This document shows, piece after piece, positions 1 through 11,437 of a stretch of 64,000 nt of DNA. Source of the DNA: Aristolochia californica. Lineage: Eukaryota; Streptophyta; Magnoliopsida; Piperales; Aristolochiaceae. A model generated the notes under the pieces. It made no database searches and was not told the DNA's origin. It was given only the letters and a program-made list of their open reading frames with translations. A program made the position numbers and the translations under genes. Positions within the stretch are counted from its first letter, which is position 1; each line of letters starts with the position of its first letter. The DNA is taken from NCBI GenBank assembly GCA_029961685.1, contig JARWKL010000007.1, positions 24,685,013 to 24,749,012 of the forward strand, given 5' to 3'.

Positions 1-1044
1 GTGAAATCTCTTTCTTGCAAAATTCCAAGCTATTAGGGTTAACCTAGTGGAATTTCCCAAAATTGGATAACAAAACTTTTGTGTTCATTTGTGTTGGGTG
101 AATAAATTTTCTTTACTTATATTTGTTATTGTTTTATATTTTTTCCATACATCAACTATAAAATTTTCATTTTGTTGTAAGCTTTTTGCCTTGTTTGTTT
201 TCGGGATGAAGGGAGAGCGAAAAGTCAAAGTTTTGGTTTAAGAAAAGAGTGTACAACTAAAATGGAAAAGCACAATGCACAATTGTAGGGAGAGATAATT
301 CCAAAGAGTGTCTGTAATTTTTCAGAATTGTAAGCTCTTTTGAGTTTTTATATCTCAGGTTTTGCAATCATCGGGAAAAATTGGTGGCAGAGGATTTTTA
401 ACTGAGTGTTGAATTGCAATCCATAAGACATTTCATACAAAAATATAGCCCGTTACGCATGATAAATCACTTTACAATCATCTATGATTGTTAGATCAAA
501 TTTTTGAAAATGGGCAAAATAATGACTTGTTAGACTCGGGTAAATATCCCACCGCACATTCACTTGAGAATTTAATGAGCGTTGGTTATTCTCTTTAAAA
601 GCTTTGGATCCATAGGTCATTTGAATTTTTATCATGTTTCAAGCACGCATATCCATTTTTAAAATATGTGTAGAAAAAATCTCCTTCATGTAAAATTCCA
701 AGCTTAATAGTGTTGAACTAATGGAATTTTCCAAACTTGGATAACAAAACTTTTGTGTTCATTTGTGGTGTGTGAATAGATATTTTTTATTTACATTTGT
801 TATTATTTTCAATATTTTCCACACATCAACTATAAAATTTTTAATTTGTTGTGATCGTTTTTGCCTTTTTTGTTTACGGGATGAAGGGGGATCAAAAACT
901 CAAAGTTCTGATTTGAAGAGAAAAGTTTACATCTAAAATGGAAATGCACAATGCTCCAATGTAGAGAGAGATATTTCCAAAGAGTATCAGTATGTTTTAG
1001 GGGTCGTATGCACTTTTTTGGTTTTTATATCTAAGGTTTTGCAA

Positions 1045-1059
1045 TCGTCGGGAAACGGG
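1045..1059 (+). other. CENP-B-box-like sequence in B monomers, example
   Basis: TCGTCGGGAAACGGG lies in the B unit at 664. The mammalian CENP-B box consensus needs TTCG, four bases, A, two bases, CGGG. Here TCG and CGGG are eight bases apart instead of seven and the first T is A, so this is not a true match. It is limited to B (and the C/B hybrid), because A and C have AAAAATTGG or AAAAATGGG at this place. Chance similarity is quite possible. Confidence 0.35.
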
Positions 1060-1982
1060 GGAGGCGGGCCATTTTTAACTGAGTCTTACCTTCAAATCCA
1101 TAAGTCATTTCTTACAAAAATATAGCCCGTACGCATGACAAATCACTTTACAATCATCTATGATTGTTAGCTCTACGTTTTGAATATGGGCAAAATAATG
1201 GCTTGTTTGACTCGGGCAAATATCCCACCGCACGTTCACTTGAGAATTTAATGAGCGTTTGTTATTCTTTTGAAAAGCTTCGGATCCATAGGTCATTTGA
1301 ATATTTAACATGTTTTTGGCATGCATATCCATTTTTAAAACATGTGTAAAAAAAATCTCCTTCATATAAAATTCCAAGATAATAGTTTTGGACAAGTGGA
1401 ATTTCCCAAACTTGGATAACAAAACTTTTGTGTTCATTTGTGGTGTGCGAATAAATTTTCTTCATTTACTTTTTTTATTGTTTTAAACTTTTTCCGTACA
1501 TCAACTATGAAATTTTCATTTTGCTGTGATCTATTTGCCTTTTTTGTTAACGAGACGAAGGGAGAGCGAAAAACTCGAAGTTTTGATTTAAGAAAAATGT
1601 GTACATCTAAAATGGAAATGCACAATGCACATCTGTAGAGAGAGATAATTCCAAAGAGTCTCTCTAATTTTTAGGGATTGTAAGCGCCTTTTTGTTTATA
1701 TATCTTAGGTTTGGCAATCGTCGGGAAAAAAGGGTTGCGGAGGATTTTTAACTGAGTGTTGAATTGCAATCCATAAGTCACTTCATACAAAAATATAGCC
1801 CGTTACGCATGATAAATCACATTACAATCATCTATGATTAATTATGTCAGCTATTTGCAAATGGGCAAAATAATGGTATGTTTGACTCGGGTAAATATCC
1901 CACCGCAAGTTCACTTGAAATTTAATGAGCGTTTGATATTCTCTTTAAAAGCTTTGCATCCATAGCTCATTTGCGTCTTTCA

Positions 1983-1997
1983 CATGTTTCAAACATG
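1983..1997. repeat. 15-bp palindrome at the end of C units, example
   Basis: CATGTTTCAAACATG has two perfect 7-base arms around one C. It is kept in most C units just before the next ACATGTGT box. A units have one mismatch (CATGTTTCAAGCATG) and B units two (CATGTTTCTGGCATG), so the perfect form occurs once per HOR. Confidence 0.92.
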
Positions 1998-2013
1998 CAT
2001 ATCTATTTTTAAA

Positions 2014-4029
2014 ACATGTGTGGATGAAATCTCTTTTGTTGCAAAATTCCAAGCTATTAGGATTAAACTAGTGGAATTTCCCAAAATTGGAAAACAAAAG
2101 TTTTGTGTTCATTTGTGTTGGGTGAATAAATTTTCTTATTTATATTTGTTATTGTTTTAAATTTTTTCCATACATCAACTATAAAATTTTCGTTTTGTTG
2201 TAAGCTTTTTGCCTTGTTCGTTTTTGGGATGAAGGGAGAGCGAAAAGTTATAGTTTTGATTCAAGAAAAGAGTGTACATCTAAAATGGAAAAGCACCATA
2301 CACAATTGTAGGGAGAGATAATTCCAAAGAGTGTCTGTAATTTTTAGGGATTGTAAGCTCCTTTTAGTTTTTATATCTCAGGTTTTGTAATCGTCGAGAA
2401 AAATTGGTGGCAGAAGATTTTTAACTGAGTGTTGAATTGCAATCCATAATTCTTTTCGTACAAAAAATATAGCCCGTTACGCATGATAAATCACTTTACA
2501 ATCATCTATGATATTAGATGAAATTTTTGAAAATGGGCAAAATAATAACATGTTAGACTCGGGTAAATATCCCACCGCACGTTGACTTGAGAATTTAATG
2601 AGCGTTTGTTATTCTCTTTAAAAGCTTTGCATCCATAGCTCATTTGAATCTTTAACATGTTTCAAACACGCATATCCATTTTTAAAACATGTGTGGATGA
2701 AATCTCTTTCTTTCAAAATTCCAAACTATTAGGGTTAAACTAGTGGAATTTCACAAAATTGGATAATAAAACTTTTGTGTTCATTCGTGGTGTGTGAATA
2801 GATATTTTTTATTTACATTAGTTATTATTTTAAATGTTTTCCACACATCAACAATAAAATTTTTATTTTGTTGTGATCTTTTTTGCCTTTTTTGGTTACG
2901 GGATGAAGGGGGAGCGAAAACTCAAAGTTCCTATTTAAGAAAAATGTGTACATCCAAAATGGAAATGCACAATGCACAAATGTAGAGAGAGATATTTCCA
3001 AAGAGTGTCTGTATGTTTTAGGGATCGTATGCACTTTTTTCGTTTTTATATCTAAGGTTTTGCGATCGTTGGGAAATGGGGAAGGCGGGCGATTTTGAAC
3101 TGAGTGTTGACTTCAATTCCATAAGTCATTTCTTACAAAAATATAGCCCATTATGCATGACAAACCACTTTACAATCATCTATGATTGTTCGCTCAACGT
3201 TTTGAATATGGGCAAAATAATGGCTTGTTTGGCCCGGGCAAATATCCCACCGCACGTTCACATGAGAATTTAATGAGCGTTTGTTATTCTCTTTAAAAGC
3301 TTTGGATCCATAGGTCATTTGAATCTTTAACATGTTTCTCGCATGCATATCCATTTTTAAAACATGTGTAGAAAAAATCTCCTTCACGTAAAATTCCAAG
3401 ATATTAGTTTTGGACTAGTGGAATTTCCGAAACTTGGATAACAAAACTTTTGGGTTCATTTGTGGTGTGTGAATAAATTTTCTTCATTTAGTTTTTTTAT
3501 TGTTTTAAATTTTTTCCGTACATCAACTATGAAATTTTCATTTTTCTGTGATCTATTTGCCTTTTTTGTTTACGGGATGAAGGGAGAGCGAAAAACTCGA
3601 AGTTTTGATTTAAGAAAAATGTGTACATCTAAAAAGGAAATGCACAATGCACATATGTAGAGAGAAATAAGCGTGTCAGTAATTTTTAGGGATTGTAAGC
3701 ACCTTTTCGTTTTTATATCTTAGGTTTTAGAATCGTCGGGAAAAATGCGTTGCAGAGGATTTTTAACTGAGTGTTGAATTGCAATCCATCAGTCATTTCA
3801 TACAAAAATATAGCCCGTTATGCATGATAAATCGCATTACAATCACCTACGATTAATTATGTCAGCTTTTTGCAAATGGGCAAAATAATGGCATGTTTGA
3901 CTTGGGTAAATATCCCACCGCAAGTTCACTTGAGAATTTAATGATTGTTTGTTATTCTCTTTAAAAGCTTTGTATCCATAGCTCATTTGCGTCTTTAACA
4001 TGCTTCAAACATGCATATCCATTTTTAAA
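2014..4029 (+). repeat. HOR unit A-B-C with converted A/B junction
   Basis: A starts 2014, B 2687, C 3362. Between about 2628 and 2765 the end of A and the start of B are replaced by the end of C and start of A (TTTGCATCCATAG, then ACATGTGTGGATG and AAACTAGTGG), after which B resumes at GGTGTGTGAATAGAT. The C unit is 668 bp, missing several bases after AGAGAGA, and carries CATGCTTCAAACATG. The same set of variants recurs at 14833-16847. Confidence 0.93.
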
Positions 4030-5376
4030 ACATGTGTGGATGAAATCTCTTTCTTGCAAAATTCCAAGCTATTATGGTTAAACTAGTGGAATTTCCCAAA
4101 ATTGGATAACAAAACTTTTGTGTTCATTTGTGTTGGGTGAATAAATTTTCTTTATTTATATTTGTTATTGTTTTAAATTTTTTTCATACATCAACTATAA
4201 AATTTTCATTTTGTTGTAAGCTTTTTGCCTTGTTCGTTTTCGGGATGAAGGGAGAGCGAAAAGTCAAAGTTTTGATTTAAGAAAAGAGTGTACATCTAAA
4301 ATGGAAAACCATAATCCACAATTGTAGGGAGAAAAAATTCCAAAGAGTGTCTGTAATTTTTAGGTATTGTAAGCTCTTTTTAGTTTTTATATCTCAGGTT
4401 TCGCAATCGTCGGGAAAAATTGGTGGCAGAGGATTTTTAACTGAGTGTTGAATTGCAATCCATAATTCATTTCATACAAAAACATAGCCCGTTACGCATG
4501 ATTAATCACTTTACAATCATCTATGATTGTTAGATCAAATTTTTTAAAATGGGCAAAATAATGACTTGTTAGACTCGGGCAAATATCCCACCGAACGTTC
4601 ACTTGAGAATTTAACGAGCGTTTGTTATTCTCTTTAAAAGCATTGTATCCATAGGTCATTTGAATCTTTAACATGTTTCTGGCATGCATATCCATTTTTA
4701 AAACATGTGTAGAAAAAATCTCCTTCATGTAAAACTCCAAGATATTAGTTTTGGTCTAGTGGAATTTCCCAAACTTGGATAACAAAACTTTTGTGTTCAT
4801 TTGTGGTGTGTGAATAAATTTTCTTCATTTAATTTTTTTACTGTTTTAAAATTTTTCCGTTCATCAACTATGAAATTTTCATTTTGCTGTGATCTATTTG
4901 CCTTTTTGTTTACGGGATGAAGGGAGAGCGAAAAACTCGAAGTTTTGATTGAAGAAAAATGTGTACATCTAAAACGGAAATGCACAATGCAAATTTGTAG
5001 AGAGAGATAATTTCAAAGAGTGTCTATAATTTTTAGGGATTGTAAGCACCTTTTCGTTTTTATATCTCATGTTTTGCAATCGTCGGGTAAAATGGGTTGC
5101 GGTGGATATTTAACTGAGTGTTGATTTGTAATCCATAAGTCATTTCATACAAAAATATAGCCCGTTACGCATGATAAATCACATTACAATAATCTATAAT
5201 TAATTTTGTCAACTTTTTGCAATTGGGCAAAATAATGGCATGTTTGACTCGGGTAAATATCTCACCGCAAGTTCACTTGAGAATTTAATGAGCGTTTGTT
5301 ATTCTCTTTAAAAGCTTTGCATCCAAAGCTCATTTGCGTCTTTCACATGTTTCAAACATGCATATCCATTTTTAAA
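4030..5376 (+). repeat. Two-monomer HOR variant A/B - C
   Basis: The first unit is type A up to GACTTGTTAGACTCGGG and type B from GCAAATATCC, so the switch lies at about 4575-4580. It ends TTTCTGGCATGC like a B and is followed directly by C at 4703. A full B monomer is therefore missing by recombination between A and B at matching positions. A duplicate of this variant lies at 16848-18194. Confidence 0.93.
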
Positions 5377-7401
5377 ACATATGTGGACGAAATCTCTTTC
5401 ATGCAAAATTCCAAGTTATTTGGGTTAAACTAGAGGAATTTCCCAAAATTGGATAGCAAAACTTTTGTGTTCATTTGTGTTGGGTGAATAAATTTTCTTT
5501 ATTTATATTTGTTATTGTTTTAAATTTTTTTCATACTTCAACTATAAAATTTTCATTTTGTTGTAATCTTTTTGCCTTGTTTGTTTTTGGGATGAAGGGA
5601 GAGTGAAAAGTCAAAGTTTTCATTTAAGAAAAAAGTGTATATCTAAAATGGAAAAACACAATGCACAATTGTAGGGAGAGATAATTCCAAAGAGTGCCAG
5701 TAATTTTTAGGGATTGTAAGCTCTTTTTAGTTTTTATATCTCAGGTTTTACAATCGTCGGGAAAAATTGGTGGCAGTGGATTTTTAACTGAGTGTTGAAT
5801 TGCAATCCATATGTCATTTCACACAAAAATATTGCCCGTTACACATCAAAAATATCTTTACAGTCATCTATGATTGTTAGATCAAATTTTTGAAAATGGG
5901 CAAAATAATGACTTGTTAGACTCGTGTAAATATCCTACCGCACGTTCACTTGAAAATTTAATGAGCGTTTGTTATTCTCTTTAAAAGCTTTGGATTCAGA
6001 GGTCATTTGAATCTTTAACATGTTTCAAGCATGCATATCCATTTTTAAAACATGTGTAGAAAAAATCTCCTTCATGTAAAATTCCAAGCTTAATAGGGTT
6101 CGACTAATGGAATTTCCCAAACTTGGATATCAAAACTTTTGTCTTCATTTGTGGTGTGTGAATAGATATTTTTTATTTACATTAGTTATTATTTTAAATA
6201 TTTTCCAAAAATCTACTATAAAAATTTTATTTTGTTGCGATCTTTTCTGCCTTTTTTGTTTACGGGATGAAGGGGGTAGCGAAAACTCAAAGTTCTGATT
6301 TAAGAAAAAAGTGTACATCTAAAATGGAAATGCTCAATGCACAAATGTAGAGAGAGATATTTCCAAAGAGTGTCTGTATGTTTTAGGGATCGTATCCACT
6401 TTTTTCCTTTTTATATCTAAGGTTTTGCGATCGTCGGGAAACGAGAGAGGCGGGCGATTTTTAACTGAGTATTGACTTCAAATCCATAAGTCATTTCTTA
6501 CAAAAATATAGCCCGTTACTCATGTCAAATCACTTTACACTCATATATGATTGTTAGCTCAACTTTTTGAATATAGGCAAAATAATGGCTTGTTTGACTC
6601 GGGCAAATATCCCACCGCACGTTCACTTGAGAATTTAATGAGTGTTTGTTATTCTCTTTAAAAGCTTTGGATCCATAGGTGATTTGAATCTTTAACATGT
6701 TTCTGGCATGCATATCCATTTTTAAAACATGTGTAGAAAAAATCTGCTTCATGTAAAATTCCAAGATATTAGTTTTGGACTAGTGGAATTTCCCAAACTT
6801 GGATAACAAAACTTTTGAGTTCATTTGTGGTGTGTGAATAAATTTTCTTCATTTACTTTTTTTATTGTTTTAAACTTTTTCCGTACAACAACTATGAAAT
6901 TTTCATTTTTCTGTGATCTACTTGCCTTTTTTGTTTACGGGATGAAGGGAGAGCGAAAAACTCGAAGTTTTGATTTAAGAAAAATGTGTACATCTAAAAC
7001 AGAAATGCACAATGCACATATGTAGAGAGAGATAATTCCAAAGAGTGTCTGTAATTTTTAGGGATTGTAAGCACCTTTTTGTTTTTATATCTCAGGTTTT
7101 GCAATCGGAGGGAAAAATGGGTTGCGGAGGATTTTTAACTGAGTGTTGAATTGCAATCCATAAGTCATTTCATACAAAAATATAGCCCGTTACGCATGAT
7201 AAATCACATTACAATCATCTATGATTAATTATGTCAGCTTTTTGCAAATGGGCAAAATAATGGCATGTTTGACTAAGGGAAATATCCCACCGCAAGTTCA
7301 CTTAAGAATTTAATGAGCGTTTGTTATTTTCTTTAAAAGCTTTGCATCCATAGCTCATTTGCGTCTTTAACATGTTTCAAACATGCATATCCATTTTTAA
7401 A
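5377..7401 (+). repeat. HOR unit A-B-C
   Basis: A starts 5377, B 6050, C 6727. B carries private variants GGGTTCGACTAATGG, TTTTGTCTTCATTTG, CAAAAATCTACTATA and GGGGGTAGCG (one extra T), all shared with B at 18868 apart from small changes. A has CACATCAAAAATATC in place of CGCATGATAAATCAC. Confidence 0.94.
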
Positions 7402-9424
7402 ACATGTGTGGATGAAATCTCTTTCTTGTAAAATTCCAAGCTATTAGCGTTAAACAAGTGGAAATTCCCAAATTTGGATAACAAAACTTTTGTGTTCATT
7501 TGTGTTGGTTGAATAAACTTTCTTTATTTATATTTGTTATTTTTAAAATTTTTTTCATACATCAACTATAAAATTTTCATTTTGTTGTAAGCTTTTTGCC
7601 TTGTTCGTTTTCGGGATGAAGGGAGGGCGAAAAGTCAAAGTTTTGATTTAAGAAAATAGTGTACATATAAAATGGAAAAGCACAATGCACAATTGTATGG
7701 AGACATAATTCCAAAGAGTGTCTATAATTTTTAGGGCTTGTAGGCTCTTATTAGTTTTTATCTCTCAGGTTTTGCAATCGTCGGGAAAAATTGGTGTCAG
7801 AGGATTTTTAACTGAGTGTTGAATTGCAATCCATAATTCATTTCATACAAAAATATGGCCCGTTACGCATGATAAATCACATTACAATCATTTATGATTG
7901 TTAGATCAAATTTTTGAAAATGGGCAAAATAATGACTTGTTAGACTCGGTTAAATATCCCACCGCACGTTCACTTGAGAATTTAATGAGCGTTTGTTATT
8001 TTCTTTAAAAGCTTTGAATCCATAGGTCATTTGAATCTTTAACCAGTTTCAAGCATGCATATCCATTTTTAAAACATGTGTAGAAAAAATCTACTTCATG
8101 TAAAATTCCAAGCTTAATAGGGTTGGACTAATGGAATTTCCCAAACTTGGATAACAAAACTTTTGTGTTCATTTGTGGTGTGTGAATAGATATTTTTTAT
8201 TTACATTAGTTATTATTTTAAATATTTTCCACACATCAACTATAAAATTTTTATTTTGTTGTGATCTTTTTTGCCTTTTTTGTTTACGGGATGAAGGGGA
8301 AGCAAAAAGTCAAAGTTCTGATATAAGAAAAAAGTGTACATCTAAAATGGAAATGCACAAAGCACAAATGTAGAGAGAGATATTTCCAAAGAGTGCATGT
8401 ATGTTTTAGGGATCGTATGCTCTTTTTTCGGTTTTATATCTAAGGTTTTGCAATCGTCGGGAAACGATGGAGGTGGGCGATTTTTAACTGAGTGTTGACT
8501 TCAAATCCATTGGTCATTTCTTACAAAAATATAACCCGTTACGCATGACAAATCACTTTACAATCATCTATGATTGTTAGCTCAATGTTTTAAATATGGG
8601 CAAAATAATGGCTTGTTTGACTCGGGCAAATATCCCACAGCACGTTTACTTGAGAATTTAATGAGTGTTTGTCATTCTCTTTAAAAGCTTTGGATCCATA
8701 GGTCATTTGAATCTTTAACATGTTTCTGGCATGCATATCCATTTTTAAAACATGTGTAGAAAAAATCTCCTTCATGTAAAATTCCAAAATATTAGTTTTG
8801 GACTAGTGGAATTTCCCAAACTTGGATAACAAAAATTTTGTGTTCATTTGTGGTGTGTGAATAAATTTTCTTCATTTACTTTTTTTATTGTTTTAAACTT
8901 TTTCCGTACATCAACTACGAAAGTTTCATTTTTCTGTGATCTACTTGCCTTTTCTGTTGTTGGGATGAAGGGAGAGCAAAAAACTCTAAGTTTTGATTTA
9001 AGAAAAATGTGTACATCTAAAACAGAAATGCACATTGCACAAATGTAGAGAGAGATAATTCCCAAGAGTGTCTGTAATTGTTAGGGATTGTAAGCACCTT
9101 TTCGTTTTTATATCTCAGGTTTTCCAATTGTCGGGAAAAATGCGTTGCGGAGGATTTTTAACTGAGTGTTGAATTGTAATCCATCCGTTATTTCATAAAA
9201 AAATATAGCCCGTTACGCATGATAAATCACATTACAATCATCTATGATTAATTATGTCAGCTTTTTGCAAATGGGCAAAATAATGACATGTTTGACTCGG
9301 GTAAATATCCTACCGCAAGGTCACTTTAGAATTTAATGAGCGTTTGTTATTCTCTTTAAAAGTTTTGCATCCATAGCTCATTTGCGTCTTTAACATCTTT
9401 CAAACATGCATATCCATTTTTAAA
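7402..9424 (+). repeat. HOR unit A-B-C
   Basis: A starts 7402, B 8074, C 8750. A ends with TTTAACCAGTTTCAAGC, a variant shared only with A at 20220. C has ACTACGAAAGTTTCATTTTT and TCTGTTGTTGGGATG in place of the usual ACTATGAAATTTTC and TTTGTTTACGGGATG. The B and C of this trimer have no complete counterpart in the second copy of the large duplication. Confidence 0.94.
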
Positions 9425-11437
9425 ACATGTGTGGATGAAATCTCTTGCTTGCAAAATTCCAAGCAATTATGGGTAAACTAGTGGAATTTCCCAAAATTTG
9501 ATAACAATACTTTTGTGTTCATTTGTGTTGGGTGAATAAATTTTCTTTATTTATAATGTTTATTGTTTTAAATTTTTTTCATACATCAACTAAAAAATTT
9601 TCTTTTTGTTGTAAGATTTTTGCGTTGTTCGTTTTCGGGATGAAGGGAGAGCGAAAAGTCAAAGTATTGATTTAAGAAAAGAGTGTACAACTAAAATGGA
9701 AAAGAATAATGCACAATTGTAGGGAGAGAAAATTCCAAAGAGTGTCTGTAATTTTTAAGGATTGTAAGCTCTTTTAAGTTTTTATATCTCAGGTTTTGCA
9801 ATCGTCGGGAAAAATTGGTGGCAGAGGATTTTTAACTGAGTGTTGAATTGCAATCCATAATTCAGTTCATACAAATATATAGCCTGTTACGCATGATAAA
9901 TCACTTTACAATCATCTATGATTATTAGATCAAATTTTTTAAAACGGCAAAATAATGACTTGTTAGACTCGGGTAAATATCCCACCGCACGTTCACTTGA
10001 GAATTTAATGAGCGTTTGTTATTCTCTTTAAAAGCTTTGAATCCATAGGTCATTTGAATCTTTAACATGTTTCAAGCTTGCATATCCATTTTTAAAACAT
10101 GTGTAGAAAAAATCTCCTTCATGTAAAATTCCAAGCTTAATAGGGTTGGACTAATGGAATTTCCCAAACTTGGATAACAAAACTTTTGTGTTCATTTGTG
10201 GTGTGTGAATAGATATTTTTTATTTACATTAGTTATTATTTTAAATATTTTCCACACATCAACTACAAAATTTTTATTCTATTGCGATGTTTTTTGCCTT
10301 TTTTGTTTACAGGATGAAGGGGGGAGCGAAAACTCAAAGTTCTGATTTAAGGAAAAAGTGTACATCTAAAATGGAAATGCACAATGCACAAATATAGAGA
10401 GAGATATTTCCAAAGAGTGTCTGTATGTTTTAGGGATCGTATGCACTTTTTTCGTTTTTATATCTAAGGTTTTGCAATCGTCGTGAAATGGGGGAGGTGG
10501 GCGATTTTTAACTGAGTGTTGACTTCAAATCCATAAGTCATTTCTTAAAAAAATATAACCCGTTATTCATGACAAATCACTTTACAATCATCTATGATTG
10601 TTAGCTCAACTTTTTGAATATGGGCAAAATAATGGCTTGTTTGACTCGGGCAAATATCCCACCGCACGTTCACTTGAGAATTTAATGAGCGTTTGTTATT
10701 CTCTTTAAAAGCTTTGGATCCATAGGTCATCTGAATCTTTAACATGTTTCTGGCATGCATATCCATTTTTAAAACATGTGTAGAAAAAATCTCCTTCATG
10801 TAAAGCTCCAGGATATTAGTTTTGGACTAGTGGAATTTCCCAAACTTGGATAAGAAAACTTTTGTGTTCATTTGTGGTGTGTGAATAAATTTTCTTCATT
10901 TACTTTTTTTATTGTTTTAAACTTTTTCCGTACATCAACTATGAAATTTTCATTTTGCTGTGATCTATTTGCCTTTTTTTTATGGGATGACGGGAGAGCG
11001 AAAAACTCAAAGTTTTGATTTAAGAAAAATGTGTACATCTAAAATGGAAATGCACAATGCACATATGTAGAGAGAGATAATTCCAAAGTGTGTCTGTAAT
11101 TTTTAGGGATTGTAAGCACCTTTTTGTTTTTATATCTCAGGTTTTGCAATCGTCATGAAAAATGGGTTGCGGTGGATTTTTAACTGAGTGTTGAATTGCA
11201 ATCCATAAGTCATTTCATACAAAAATATAGCCTGTTACGCATGATAAATCACATTACAATCATCTATGATTAATTATGTCAGCTTTTTGCAAATGGGCAA
11301 AATAATGGCATGTTTGACTCGGGTAAATATCCTTCACTTGAGAATTTATTGAGCATTTGTTATTCTCTTTAAAAGCTTTGCATCCATAGCTCATTTGTGT
11401 CTTTAACATGTTTCAAACATGCATATCCATTTTTAAA
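9425..11437 (+). repeat. HOR unit A-B-C with short C
   Basis: A starts 9425, B 10097, C 10774. C is 664 bp because the CCCACCGCAAG block after GGGTAAATAT is reduced to CC before TTCACTTGAG (near 11330); the same loss appears in the hybrid at 13493. B has GGGGGGAGCG and TTTAAGGAAAAAG, shared with B at 20893. Confidence 0.94.

Larger units (their letters stand above)
1..2013 (+). repeat. HOR unit, 5'-truncated A-B-C
   Basis: The window opens roughly 10 bases into an A monomer. B begins at 664 (its box reads ATATGTGT) and C at 1340. The C copy reads GTTAACGAGACGAAGGG where most have GTTTACGGGATGAAGGG. It also carries a rare variant run from about 1656 to 1735 (AGTCTCTCTAATTTTT, GCGCCTTTTTG, TATATATCTTAGG) that returns only in the C units at 12820 and 22916. 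From about 1900 onward it matches the hybrid at 14159 instead. Confidence 0.94.

Noticed and set aside
1105..1437. Longest open frame (110 codons, minus strand), plus about 80 similar frames of 60-108 codons elsewhere
   Set aside because: They lie wholly inside satellite monomers, start and stop at different places in different copies, are broken in C units or by single-base changes, and resemble no protein family I know.
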